64,000 nt of DNA from Flavobacterium sp. HTF (GCF_003105115.1 NZ_QETH01000008.1:1-64000), one strand, 5' to 3'; shown: positions 18,441 through 26,696, numbered from the stretch's first letter. Notes: generated by a model not told the origin, from the sequence alone. Translations and numbers: made by a program.

Positions 18441-19079
18441 ATGAATGTTATTTTAATTGGGATAATAGTTGCCAATATACTTATAAGTTATCAGGGGTTT
18501 AATGATTATAATTTTTTCAGAAGATTTGAATTTCATGTCGGAAGTATTCGTTCGGGAGAGCAAATCAGAATGTTGTCTTCTGGTTTTCTGCATGTCGATC
18601 TGATGCATTTGGCTTTTAACATGCTGACACTTTGGTTTTTTGCGCCAGATGTTATTTCGCATTTAGGAAATTTTTCATTTGTATTAGTTTATTTTGGAAG
18701 TTTGATTTTTGGAAGCCTGCTTACTATGGTTTTCCATAAGAATGATTACAGCTATCGTGCTGTAGGAGCTTCCGGAGCAGTTACAGGCGTTTTATATTCA
18801 GCAATATTACTTAATCCGGATAAAGAAGTGGGATTGTATTTTCTTATCTGGCTTCCAGGTTATGTTTTCGGAATTTTATATTTATTGTATTCGATTTACG
18901 GTATGAAAGCCAAGAATGACAATATTGGGCATACAGCGCATTTTGGAGGTGCTATAGGAGGGTATTTGATTACTTTGATAAAAGATCCCTCATTATTTTC
19001 GGATCAGACTTTTGTTGTAATCCTGTTATTAATACCGATTTTGATTCTTTTTGGAATGGCAAAATTGGGAAAACTCTAA
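18441..19079 (+). CDS. Rhomboid family intramembrane serine protease
   Basis: A 212-residue polytopic membrane protein of about six helices. The catalytic dyad is visible: Ser111 in AVGASGAVTG and His167 in GHTAHFGGAIGGY. HVDLMHLAFNMLTLW in the second helix is the usual rhomboid HxxxN block. The protein is compact, with no extra cytosolic domain. Substrates are unknown. It is followed 51 bases later by a SIMPL-domain gene and may be co-transcribed with it. Confidence 0.92.
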   Translation: MNVILIGIIVANILISYQGFNDYNFFRRFEFHVGSIRSGEQIRMLSSGFLHVDLMHLAFNMLTLWFFAPDVISHLGNFSFVLVYFGSLIFGSLLTMVFHKNDYSYRAVGASGAVTGVLYSAILLNPDKEVGLYFLIWLPGYVFGILYLLYSIYGMKAKNDNIGHTAHFGGAIGGYLITLIKDPSLFSDQTFVVILLLIPILILFGMAKLGKL

Positions 19080-19130
19080 TGATGGCACAACTTTTGAAAT
19101 GCAATTAACGAACTATTAAATATAACAAAA

Positions 19131-19823
19131 ATGAAAAAACTAGTATTATTTTTAACAATCATGTTTATGACTATGTCTTACGGCCAGGAAATCAAACAAA
19201 TCCCTTTAATCAATGTAAATGGTGAAGGAAAAGTAAAAGTAGCCCCTGATCAGGTTTGTATTTCAGCTTCGGTTGAAACAAAAGGGAATAATGCTAAAGA
19301 GGTTAAAAAACAGAATGACGAAAAAATGGATGCTGTTTTGAAATTCATCAAAAAAATGAATATTCCGACTGCAGATTTCAAAACAAAACAAGTAGCTCTT
19401 AATCCGCAATACGATTATGAGAAAAAGAAAACAAGTTATAATGCTACACAAACGGTAGAAATTATTGTTAAAGATTTGACTAAATATGACGAATTGATGG
19501 AAGGTCTTGTACAACAAGGTATCAACCGAATTGACAGAGTTTCTTTTGAATCATCTAAATTAACTCAATACCAATCTGAAGCCCGCAAACTGGCTATGAA
19601 AGATGCGAAAGTAAAAGCAGAAGAATATGTATCTGTTTTAGGTCAGAAAGTAGGTAAAGCGTTTACGATCTCTGATAATTCTCAAATCTATCACCCACAG
19701 CCAATGTATGCTGCGATGAGAATGAAAGAATCCGCAGATGCTATGGGAGCGTCAAATGAAACTTTAGCAATTGGAGAAATAGAAATTACTGCAAACGTTA
19801 GTGTGAGTTTTGTTTTAGACTAG
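19131..19823 (+). CDS. SIMPL domain (DUF541) exported protein
   Basis: A 230-residue exported protein with a signal peptide cut after SYGQ (about residue 19). The rest is one SIMPL/DUF541 domain, with the typical opening INVNGEGKVKVAPDQ and the C-terminal strand IGEIEITANVSVSFVL. These proteins form periplasmic oligomers in some species and have been linked to oxidative or envelope stress, but no firm activity is known. A strong terminator follows. Confidence 0.88.
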   Translation: MKKLVLFLTIMFMTMSYGQEIKQIPLINVNGEGKVKVAPDQVCISASVETKGNNAKEVKKQNDEKMDAVLKFIKKMNIPTADFKTKQVALNPQYDYEKKKTSYNATQTVEIIVKDLTKYDELMEGLVQQGINRIDRVSFESSKLTQYQSEARKLAMKDAKVKAEEYVSVLGQKVGKAFTISDNSQIYHPQPMYAAMRMKESADAMGASNETLAIGEIEITANVSVSFVLD

Positions 19824-19848
19824 GAAAAAATAAAATTCCGATATAAAA

Positions 19849-19890
19849 AAAAATCCAAATCCCAATTTTACGATTGGGATTTGGATTTTT
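19849..19890. terminator. Bidirectional terminator
   Basis: 18-base arms (19849-19866 and 19873-19890) carrying ATCCAAATCCCAAT and its complement, with A/T runs on both sides, between convergent genes. Confidence 0.9.
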
Positions 19891-19917
19891 TTATGAAATC
19901 CTAAAAAGGGTAAACGC

Positions 19918-21012
19918 TTAGAAATTAGTATTTACTTTTTTAGAGCGATCTGCAATGTATGAAATCAGCCAGGTAACCTGTCCTTCTTTTACAAAGTATA
20001 CTTTCTTACTTTCTAAGTTTGGAATACCTTCTAATAAACATACCAATATGTTATTTGCCGAGATAAGATATTTTTGGTCGTATGTACTCAAAACTCTGGC
20101 AGCCTCTTTATTTGTTTGAGCAAGTGTATTAAACTTACTGAAATTATTCTTCAGGATTGCATCGTAATTGATAACATCTTCCATATTTAAAGTAACATAA
20201 TGTTCTTTAACGTTCTCGTTATAATAAAGCGTTGCAAAAGCCCATACAGCCCCGCCTGATAAATAAATTTTATCTTTCTTTAATAAAAGAGGATTTGTGT
20301 CAAGCATCTCTTTTATCTTTTTACGCAGAATCGGGTTAAAATCAAAAGATTTTTCCTGATAGGTTGAAAGATCATTAGCCTGGTTCGGATTTGCCACCGT
20401 TTTTTTAACAGCATCGGTAAGTGTCATGGTACCAAAATCTAGTTCAAGTGGTATAAACTCTAATTTATTATCTTCAAGTTCATCGATATACCCACCTTTA
20501 GTAGTCTGAGCACCGATATCAAGTAATAAAGCGTTAGGATAGTCAACAGGAGGCATAGCACCTTTAACCAATGTTTTAGCTTCTTCGTCAACATTCATTA
20601 CATCAAAACTTTTGTTGGTCAGGGTAGTGATTTTTTTTGATAAAACATCAATATTGCTGGCAGACGCAAAAACAGGAGCAGCTACTATAAATATATTTTC
20701 TTCGCGAATTTTATATTCTTCTCTTATTTTCTTTAACTGTTCAACAACCGTAACACTAATTTTATTCATATCTTCCTGAGGAACTTCGCCCTTAGCAGCA
20801 ATATGTTCAGCAAAATTAAGCCTGTCAGTGGTAAAAGAGATGATCTTGTAGTCTGCTTTTCTGATATTGTTTACCTCAATAACTGAAACTTTTATAGCTC
20901 TGCGGCCGATTTCAATTCCTGCGAACAGATTTTTTTGGGAAAATGAATTGGTGGAAAAAAATAAGTTTAAAAAAATTAAAACTAAAATATGGTATTTGTT
21001 TTTTTTAAGCAT
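19918..21012 (-). CDS. Exported Ppx/GppA-like (ASKHA-fold) protein
   Basis: A 364-residue protein with an N-terminal hydrophobic signal ending in NSFSQ (about residue 26). The mature part resembles exopolyphosphatase/GppA: phosphate-1 motif GIEIGRRAIKVSVIEV, phosphate-2 motif LLLDIGAQTTKGGYID and adenosine-type motif IYLSGGAVWAF. Cytosolic Ppx/GppA proteins hydrolyse polyphosphate or pppGpp. An exported form would have to work without ATP or pppGpp, on periplasmic polyphosphate or another phosphate ester, or as a scaffold. Fold and export are inference from motifs. It is a single gene closed by a bidirectional terminator. Confidence 0.75.
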   Translation of the reverse strand: MLKKNKYHILVLIFLNLFFSTNSFSQKNLFAGIEIGRRAIKVSVIEVNNIRKADYKIISFTTDRLNFAEHIAAKGEVPQEDMNKISVTVVEQLKKIREEYKIREENIFIVAAPVFASASNIDVLSKKITTLTNKSFDVMNVDEEAKTLVKGAMPPVDYPNALLLDIGAQTTKGGYIDELEDNKLEFIPLELDFGTMTLTDAVKKTVANPNQANDLSTYQEKSFDFNPILRKKIKEMLDTNPLLLKKDKIYLSGGAVWAFATLYYNENVKEHYVTLNMEDVINYDAILKNNFSKFNTLAQTNKEAARVLSTYDQKYLISANNILVCLLEGIPNLESKKVYFVKEGQVTWLISYIADRSKKVNTNF

Positions 21013-21125
21013 TGGATTAAATTATGGTTATAATATAAGAACGTAAAATATTTATTATGTGTGTTTTATGAAATTTTAAATAAAAAAATCAGGTTGAAAC
21101 CGCGATAATTATAACTGTTTCCAAT

Positions 21126-21156
21126 AAAAAAGTCCTGAAGTATTTCAGGACTTTTT
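21126..21156. terminator. Terminator hairpin in a 600-base gene-free stretch
   Basis: AAAAAGTCCTGAA / TTCAGGACTTTTT. It directly abuts a tRNA 3'-end-like fragment read on the minus strand. The rest of the gap 21013-21616 shows no gene or other structure that I can support. Confidence 0.75.
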
Positions 21157-21157
21157 G

Positions 21158-21178
21158 TGGGGAGAGCAGTATTCGAAC
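21158..21178 (-). pseudogene. tRNA 3'-end fragment (possible attachment-site scar)
   Basis: Read on the minus strand, TTCGAATACTGCTCTCCCC plus A matches the T-loop and acceptor 3' half of a tRNA. The matching 5' T-stem, anticodon arm and 5' acceptor strand cannot be found in the preceding minus-strand sequence (up to about 21260), and the T-stem does not pair. A terminator follows at once, as after a genuine tRNA gene. Confidence 0.45.
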
Positions 21179-21616
21179 TATAAAGCCTGAATCCAGACTA
21201 TATGGCTCTATACATAATCTTATGAACTCTTTTGCTTTGATTTTACCACAAAATCTAAAAGTCATTTCTTTTAATTTGAAATTCCTTTTTTGTTTGCAAA
21301 CTTGTTTAATATGAACGTTATAATCGAGCGCGAAATTAAGTAATTATTGCACAAAGCGAAAGTTAAATTTTGTGTTTTTTTTTAGAATAGAAAGATTCAT
21401 TGTGCTGATTAAGAATCATAAACAATTTGATAATTTATTGCAATTTTTAATAAATTAATCTGTCTTTTTTATGATTTTGTTTTCGAACAATCATGTGAGT
21501 AATTTAGTTTTTACTATTTTTACCTGCAGACAGAATCTACTTCATATTTCAAAATTAACCGGAATTCAGAATGTTGACATGACCGATTCAATTCATTACA
21601 ATAAAAAATATAACAA

Positions 21617-22294
21617 ATGAAAAAAATTATAATTGCAGTATTTATTTTGTCATTGACACAAATGACTCAGGCGCAGAAAGGTTTCAAACCGCTTTTTGAT
21701 GGAAAGACTACAAAAGGCTGGCATTCTTATGGTAAAGATGCCGTTGCAGCGGGATGGAAAGTAGAAGACGGAGTATTACATTTTGACCCTGAAGCGGCAA
21801 AAAACGGACAAGGAGGCGATTTGGTAACAGATGCGGAATTTGACAATTTTCACTTAAAACTGGAATGGAAAATTGCTCCAAATTCCAACAGCGGGATTAT
21901 TTTTTATGTCAATGAAAATCCTGAAAAATATAAAAATACATACGAGACAGGTCTGGAAATGCAGGTCTTGGACAATGATGGTCATCCGGACGGGAAAATT
22001 ACCAAACACCGTGCGGGAGATTTATACGATTTAATTCAAAGCAAATCAGAACCTGTGAAACCGGTCGGAGAATGGAATACGGCTGAAGTTATCAGTAAAA
22101 AAGGAAAATTGACCCTTATTTTGAATGGCGTCACCGTAGTTGAAACCACACTTTGGGACGAGAATTTTAAAAAACTGATTGCCGGCAGTAAATTTGCTAC
22201 CTGGCCTGGGTTCGGAACATTCAAAAAAGGAAAAATCGCTTTACAGGATCACGGAGACAATGTTTGGTATCGTAACATTATGATAAAACAATAA
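21617..22294 (+). CDS. DUF1080 (3-keto-disaccharide hydrolase-type) exported protein
   Basis: A 225-residue exported protein with a signal peptide ending TQAQ (about residue 19) and a single DUF1080 jelly-roll domain. Hallmarks are FKPLFDGKTTKGWHSYG, GGDLVTDAEFDNFHLKLEW, NSGIIFYVNE and the closing IALQDHGDNVWYRNIMI. Related proteins have been shown to hydrolyse 3-keto-glycosides; others are concanavalin-like lectins. No sugar dehydrogenase is adjacent to support a pathway. A strong terminator follows. Confidence 0.87.
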   Translation: MKKIIIAVFILSLTQMTQAQKGFKPLFDGKTTKGWHSYGKDAVAAGWKVEDGVLHFDPEAAKNGQGGDLVTDAEFDNFHLKLEWKIAPNSNSGIIFYVNENPEKYKNTYETGLEMQVLDNDGHPDGKITKHRAGDLYDLIQSKSEPVKPVGEWNTAEVISKKGKLTLILNGVTVVETTLWDENFKKLIAGSKFATWPGFGTFKKGKIALQDHGDNVWYRNIMIKQ

Positions 22295-22316
22295 AATTTA
22301 AAATTTAAATTCTTAG

Positions 22317-22360
22317 AAATCCAAATTCCAGCTTTACAACTGGAATTTGGATTTCTTTTT
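22317..22360 (+). terminator. Terminator of the DUF1080 gene
   Basis: 15-base arms AAATCCAAATTCCAG / CTGGAATTTGGATTT followed by a T-run. Confidence 0.9.
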
Positions 22361-22440
22361 TAGAATATCTTTTGCTGATAATCTGTACTGCGATTTTATT
22401 AATCGTGTTAATGTTTAAATTTACCGCCAAAAACGATTTT

Positions 22441-23013
22441 ATGATTAACCCTGAAAAATTTTTAAGAGCACATATTGAGAAAATAATTTCTTTGACAGAT
22501 GAAGAATCTTCTTTTATAATTTCTCATTTTGTGTTAAAAACTTTTAGGAAAGGACAATTAATTATCGAGGAAGGAAATGATGTCAAAGAAGTCTATTTTG
22601 TAATATCAGGGCTTGTCAAACTGGTTTATGAAGATAGAGAAGCTAAGAAACATATAGTTTCATTTGCAATGGAAGATTGGTGGGAAACCGATTTTCAGGC
22701 TTTTTATACACAAAGTAAAGCATTGCTGACTCTGGAATGTATTGAGGATACAGTTGCTTTTAGCCTTTCACTGGAAAACTTTGAAAAACTTTGTTCAGAT
22801 TTACGTAAAATGGAGCACTTCTTCCTTCGAAAATCAATAGCCGGACATATTGGCTCGCAAACACGGATTTTATCGTTTTTAACCTCAAACGCACGGGATA
22901 GATACGAACAGCTGCTTGTTAAGAATCCGTCACTGTTGCAGCGGGTTCCAAAAAGTTCGTTAGCTTCTTACTTAGGTGTTTCGCGTGAGACACTCAGTCG
23001 TCTTTTTATGTAG
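22441..23013 (+). CDS. Crp/Fnr family transcriptional regulator
   Basis: A 190-residue regulator, the usual size for this group in Bacteroidota. A cyclic-nucleotide-binding-type domain covers about residues 15-115 (FRKGQLIIEEGNDVKEVYFV, then GLVKLVY). The C-terminal helix-turn-helix reads PKSSLASYLGVSRETLSRLF. I chose ATG 22441, which gives the standard N-terminus; the longer frame would start at TTG beside the preceding terminator. The effector is unknown. A perfect CRP-type dyad lies 12 bases after its stop, in front of the RidA-like gene, which suggests that gene is a target. Confidence 0.85.
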   Translation: MINPEKFLRAHIEKIISLTDEESSFIISHFVLKTFRKGQLIIEEGNDVKEVYFVISGLVKLVYEDREAKKHIVSFAMEDWWETDFQAFYTQSKALLTLECIEDTVAFSLSLENFEKLCSDLRKMEHFFLRKSIAGHIGSQTRILSFLTSNARDRYEQLLVKNPSLLQRVPKSSLASYLGVSRETLSRLFM

Positions 23014-23024
23014 TATTTGCAAAT

Positions 23025-23040
23025 TGTGATATTTGTCACA
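23025..23040. promoter_or_regulatory. CRP-type dyad before the RidA-like gene
   Basis: TGTGATATTTGTCACA is an exact TGTGA-N6-TCACA palindrome, 58 bases before the RidA-like ATG and just after the Crp/Fnr-family gene. Confidence 0.65.
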
Positions 23041-23097
23041 CCGTTGCAAACGCAAGTCTGCTGATTTTTGCATCTATAATTTAAAAATAGAATAAAG

Positions 23098-23487
23098 ATG
23101 GAAAAACGACTAATAAATCCGTGGAATTGGCAGGATGCAAGAAATTATGTTCAGGCAGTAGAAGTTACTAACGTAAAGGGAACACTATATGTATCCGGGC
23201 AAACTGCTATAGATGATAACGGAATTTCGAGTAATGCAGATATGAGAAGTCAGTTATTGCAAACAATCGAAAATCTGGAGAAAGTAATTTATAATTCCGA
23301 TTATGAGCTGAAGAATATTGTCAGGCTTAATATTTACACAACTGATAGTGCTTCATTATTTGAAAACTTTGATGTATTGCAAAACTGGATTCAAAAAAAT
23401 GAAATCAAACAGGCAAGTACGGTACTGGAAGTAAAAAGCCTTTTTGAAACCCTGAAAATAGAACTGGAGGCAACAGCAGTAAAATAG
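23098..23487 (+). CDS. RidA-like (YjgF/UK114) protein lacking the catalytic Arg
   Basis: A 129-residue single-domain RidA-fold protein. Family blocks are YVSGQTAIDDNG, NLEKVI and the C-terminal IELEATAV. RidA enzymes hydrolyse reactive enamine/imine intermediates, using an Arg in a P-A-R-S/T-x-V-E-V segment. Here the matching stretch reads KQASTVLEVKSL, with Ala where Arg is expected, so imine deaminase activity is doubtful and it probably belongs to another Rid subfamily. Its partner is the upstream Crp/Fnr regulator. Confidence 0.8.
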   Translation: MEKRLINPWNWQDARNYVQAVEVTNVKGTLYVSGQTAIDDNGISSNADMRSQLLQTIENLEKVIYNSDYELKNIVRLNIYTTDSASLFENFDVLQNWIQKNEIKQASTVLEVKSLFETLKIELEATAVK

Positions 23488-23585
23488 AACTTTAATAATT
23501 TGAATTCCGGGTCGAAATGAAACTTACGATCTGGAATTCAAAATAAGAACTGTCAAAAAGTAGTTATTGACAAGATAAATTTGAT

Positions 23586-23605
23586 AACAGGAGCTTCCTG
23601 TTTTG
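23586..23605 (+). terminator. Weak terminator-like hairpin after the RidA-like gene
   Basis: AACAGGA-GCT-TCCTGTT followed by a short T-run. The remainder of 23488-23697 shows nothing I can support. Confidence 0.45.
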
Positions 23606-23697
23606 CCTAATAGCTGTTGTAAAACGGCATAAAAGACAACTCAACTTATTTTTTAAAACAAGAGTAATTAAAAAAATAAAAAAAACACATTTAAAAC

Positions 23698-23729
23698 TTG
23701 ACTAATTCGGTAGAATTAGTATATATTTG
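23698..23729 (+). promoter_or_regulatory. Promoter of the SAM-riboswitch operon with an internal palindrome
   Basis: TATATTTG (23722-23729) is an exact -7 box, with TTG at 23698-23700 near the -33 position. The spacer holds ACTAATTCGGTAGAATTAGT (23701-23720), which has perfect 8-base arms (ACTAATTC / GAATTAGT). A regulator bound there would block RNA polymerase, suggesting transcriptional control in addition to the riboswitch. The regulator is unknown; Rrf2-type proteins are one possibility. Confidence 0.65.
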
Positions 23730-23754
23730 CAATACAGAAAATTTCTGTATGATG

Positions 23755-23850
23755 CTTATCCAGAAAGACTGAGGGAGTAGGCCCAGTGAAGTCTTAGCAA
23801 CCTGTTGCCAAATAAGGTGCTAAATCCTTCCGCCAAGGTGGACAGATAAG
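23755..23850 (+). promoter_or_regulatory. SAM-I (S-box) riboswitch
   Basis: The aptamer is closed by P1 CTTATC (23755-23760) / GATAAG (23845-23850). Between them are the S-box blocks CAGAAAGACTGAGGGA, GGCCCAGTGAAGTCTTAGCAA, CCTGTTGCC and AAGGTGCTAAATCC, in the right order and spacing. Known members bind S-adenosylmethionine and switch off methionine, cysteine or SAM genes. After P1, AGATTT-CCTC-AAATCT (23854-23869) may be part of the expression platform; there is no T-run, so control may be at translation. Confidence 0.93.
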
Positions 23851-23907
23851 AAAAGATTTCCTCAAATCTGAATAAGGTCATCAATGTTAAAAATTATTTA
23901 TTAAAAA

Positions 23908-24006
23908 ATGAAAAGCAAGTTAGTTTCATTAAACACCTATTCTAATCGTTTGAATTTATTCTTTCAGGAAAACAACATTGAAGTTTTCCGAATGCGAAGA
24001 CAGTAA
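23908..24006 (+). CDS. 32-residue ORF directly after the SAM riboswitch
   Basis: ATG 23908 to TAA 24006. The peptide begins MKSKLVSLNTYS and ends EVFRMRRQ. It is preceded by an A/T-rich leader typical of flavobacterial starts, and it lies between the riboswitch and the TlpA-like gene on the same strand. It has no signal peptide or known domain, and only two Met and no Cys, so a classic sensing leader peptide is not obvious. Coding is inferred from context only. Confidence 0.45.
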   Translation: MKSKLVSLNTYSNRLNLFFQENNIEVFRMRRQ

Positions 24007-24140
24007 ATTTTCCTCTCATTTTTCCTTTTTAACAGCATTTGCTAATGGTCTTTTGACATTGGCCAGGGAATTCTTTTGTCTCATTTTAAACTAAAATCAA
24101 ATTTTATTACACTTAAATATTCACTAAAAATCAAATAAAT

Positions 24141-25139
24141 ATGAAAAAGATATTACTAGGTTTTGCCTTATTTTTCGGAGTAACCCAAACGCAGGCACAG
24201 GAAAATAATTTACAGTTAAAGGGAACTATTGCCGATACCGTTGTTCAGTATGTTTACCTTCAAAAGTTTCACAATAAAATGTTTACCACAATTGATTCGG
24301 TAAAAGTAAAAGACGGAAATTTTAGTTTCAAAACAAAAGTAAAAACGCCGGAGTTATACGGATTAAGCGTCAATACCGCTGAATCACCATTATATATTTT
24401 TCTTGAAAAAACCCCAATTACAGTTAAACTAAGTCCTAAAAAATATTACAGCACTTCGGTTGTAGAAGGTTCGGCTTCTCAGGATTTGTTTGAAACTTAT
24501 AAAAAAACAAAAGATGTTGAAATAAGCAAATTCATTACAGCCTATCCTAATTCGATAGTTTCTGCTTATGTTTTATACAGAAACTGGTCTTATAGACTGA
24601 CTCCGGATCAAATTACACAAAATATTGCTTTGCTGGATAAAAGCCAACAGAGTTCCACTTACGTGAAAGAATTAAAAGAACTGGTTACCGTCTTAAGCGG
24701 ATTAGCGGTCGGAAAGAAAGCCCCCGATTTTACTGCCAATAATCCGGATGGAAAACCAGTTCGTTTTTCAGAAAACCTGAAAGGATACACATTAATCGAT
24801 TTTTGGGCTTCCTGGTGTGGTCCATGCCGAAAAGAAAATCCAAATATTGTAGCGGCTTACAAAGAATTTCACGACAAAGGATTTAATATAATCGCTATTT
24901 CTTTAGACAAAAAGAAAGAAAACTGGATCAAAGGAATTCAGGATGATAAACTCGACTGGCTTCAGGTTTCCGATTTACTTTTCTGGAACAGCGCCGTTGC
25001 CAAATTGTACGGAGTACGAGCAATTCCTGCCAATTATCTGGTCGATTCGAAAGGAATTATCGTGGCAAAAAATCTTCACGGAGAAGAGTTACAGTCAACG
25101 CTGAAATCGCTTTTGGATAAAAAAGTAAGTAACCAGTAA
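24141..25139 (+). CDS. TlpA/ResA-like thioredoxin with N-terminal DUF4369-type domain
   Basis: A 332-residue exported thiol:disulfide oxidoreductase. Signal peptide ending TQAQ at residue 20. Residues about 24-120 form a DUF4369-like beta domain common in Bacteroidota. From about 190 there is an AhpC/TSA-type thioredoxin fold with active site WCGPC (Cys226, Cys229) and cis-Pro in RAIPANYLV. It acts in the periplasm. It is the first full-length gene after the SAM riboswitch, followed 81 bases later by a cysteine-desulfurase-like gene, which points to sulfur metabolism or redox. Confidence 0.9.
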   Translation: MKKILLGFALFFGVTQTQAQENNLQLKGTIADTVVQYVYLQKFHNKMFTTIDSVKVKDGNFSFKTKVKTPELYGLSVNTAESPLYIFLEKTPITVKLSPKKYYSTSVVEGSASQDLFETYKKTKDVEISKFITAYPNSIVSAYVLYRNWSYRLTPDQITQNIALLDKSQQSSTYVKELKELVTVLSGLAVGKKAPDFTANNPDGKPVRFSENLKGYTLIDFWASWCGPCRKENPNIVAAYKEFHDKGFNIIAISLDKKKENWIKGIQDDKLDWLQVSDLLFWNSAVAKLYGVRAIPANYLVDSKGIIVAKNLHGEELQSTLKSLLDKKVSNQ

Positions 25140-25220
25140 CCAATGAGCTGCTTCAGAATCTTGAATCCTTTAAGGGATTCAGTAAATAATACAATTTGTT
25201 AATTAAAAAATGATAGGGAA

Positions 25221-26696
25221 ATGAATGCTATTGAGAAAACCAGACCAGTTAGTTTAGAAAGTTATTTTTCTGAGTTCAGGAAAAATACAGTAGGAGTAAA
25301 TCACCGTTTTGAATCGGTTTATGGAGAACAAAATCTGCTGTATGCAGATTGGGTTGCCAGCGGAAGATTATACGCTCCGATTGAAGATATCATGCTAAAT
25401 AAAATAGGTCCGATGATTGCCAATACGCATTCACTTTCAAGTCAGACAGGAAAAACTTCGACTTATGCGTATCAGTATGCGAGGGATATTATTAAAAAAT
25501 CGGTTAATGCAAATGAATCAGATGTTTTAGTAACAACAGGAACCGGAATGACAGCCGCGTTATCAAAACTGCAGCGTATTATTGGCCTGAGAAAAAAGGA
25601 TGGAAATGAAGATGACAAACCTGTTGTTTTTATTACGCATATGGAGCATCATTCGAATCAGGTTTCGTGGTATGAAACCAATGCAGATGTTGTTATTTTG
25701 CCTGCAGATGAAGACAATTTGGTTGATCCTGAAATCCTTTCAGAAGAAATAAAGAAATATTCGGACAGAAGTTTGAAAATTGGTTCGTTTACGGCTTGTT
25801 CAAACGTTACGGGAATTATCACACCTTATCATGAACTGGCCAAAATCATGCATCGAAACGGCGGATTATGCTTTGTCGATTTTGCAGCTTCGGCACCTTA
25901 TGTAAAAGTTGACATGCATCCAAAAGATACTGAACAGCAGTTAGACGCTATATTCTTTTCGCCTCATAAATTTTTAGGAGGTCCCGGAACCTGTGGAGTT
26001 TTGGTCTTTAATGAAAAATTATACCAGTCTGATTTCCCTGACAATCCCGGTGGAGGAAATGTAAAATGGACCAATCCGCTAGGGAATTATTGTTATAGCG
26101 AGGTCATAGAAGTAAGGGAAGATGGCGGAACTCCGGGATTTTTGCAAGTGATCAGAGCTGCTCTGGCTTTGGAATTAAAAGAAAAAATGGGAGTGGAGCA
26201 GATTGCCAAAAGAGAAAAAGAACTATTGGATATTTGTTTCTCTAAACTTCAAAAAATACAGGGTTTATCTATTTTAGGAGATTTAAAAAGCAAACGCATT
26301 GGCTGTGTCTCGTTTGTAATTGAAGATATTCATTATAATCTGATCGTAAGGCTTTTAAATGACCGCTTTGGGATTCAGACCCGCGGAGGCTGGTCCTGTG
26401 CAAGTACCTATGCACACTATTTGTTTAATATTGATGAGAAACGATCCAGAGAGATTACCAATGAATTATTACAGAAAAACCAAACCAATAAACCGGGCTG
26501 GGTTCGTTTGTCACTTCATCCGATAACAACAAATGAAGAGCTTTTGTTTATTTGTGATGCCATTCAGCAAGTAGCCCTAAATTATAAAAAATGGCAAAAA
26601 GAGTACGAATATAATCCGGCAACAAATGAATTTGAAAACCCTAAAATTAAAGATACAATTGCAAGGGAAGTAAACGATTGGTTTGCATTGGATTAA
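25221..26696 (+). CDS. Class V aminotransferase-fold PLP enzyme (cysteine desulfurase-like)
   Basis: A 491-residue fold-type I PLP enzyme. The PLP lysine is Lys250 in FFSPHKFLGGPGTCG, the aldimine-side Asp220 is in CFVDFAAS, and MEHHSNQ (141-147) stacks on the cofactor. Near the C-terminus RGGWSCAS carries a Cys in the region where cysteine desulfurases have their persulfide Cys, though spacing differs from SufS/IscS. It is longer than SufS (about 400). Lying in a SAM-riboswitch operon suggests sulfur release from cysteine or a similar C-S lyase reaction; the substrate is not proven. Only 25 bases separate it from the next gene. Confidence 0.85.
   Translation: MNAIEKTRPVSLESYFSEFRKNTVGVNHRFESVYGEQNLLYADWVASGRLYAPIEDIMLNKIGPMIANTHSLSSQTGKTSTYAYQYARDIIKKSVNANESDVLVTTGTGMTAALSKLQRIIGLRKKDGNEDDKPVVFITHMEHHSNQVSWYETNADVVILPADEDNLVDPEILSEEIKKYSDRSLKIGSFTACSNVTGIITPYHELAKIMHRNGGLCFVDFAASAPYVKVDMHPKDTEQQLDAIFFSPHKFLGGPGTCGVLVFNEKLYQSDFPDNPGGGNVKWTNPLGNYCYSEVIEVREDGGTPGFLQVIRAALALELKEKMGVEQIAKREKELLDICFSKLQKIQGLSILGDLKSKRIGCVSFVIEDIHYNLIVRLLNDRFGIQTRGGWSCASTYAHYLFNIDEKRSREITNELLQKNQTNKPGWVRLSLHPITTNEELLFICDAIQQVALNYKKWQKEYEYNPATNEFENPKIKDTIAREVNDWFALD

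Noticed and set aside
21158-21260. A complete tRNA gene on the minus strand
   Set aside because: Only the T-loop and 3' acceptor half match. The T-stem does not pair and no 5' acceptor strand complementary to TCTCCCC is found in the preceding minus-strand sequence.
22372-22440. A longer start (TTG) for the Crp/Fnr gene giving an N-terminal hydrophobic stretch
   Set aside because: It begins right behind the preceding terminator's T-run; the ATG at 22441 gives the standard family N-terminus.
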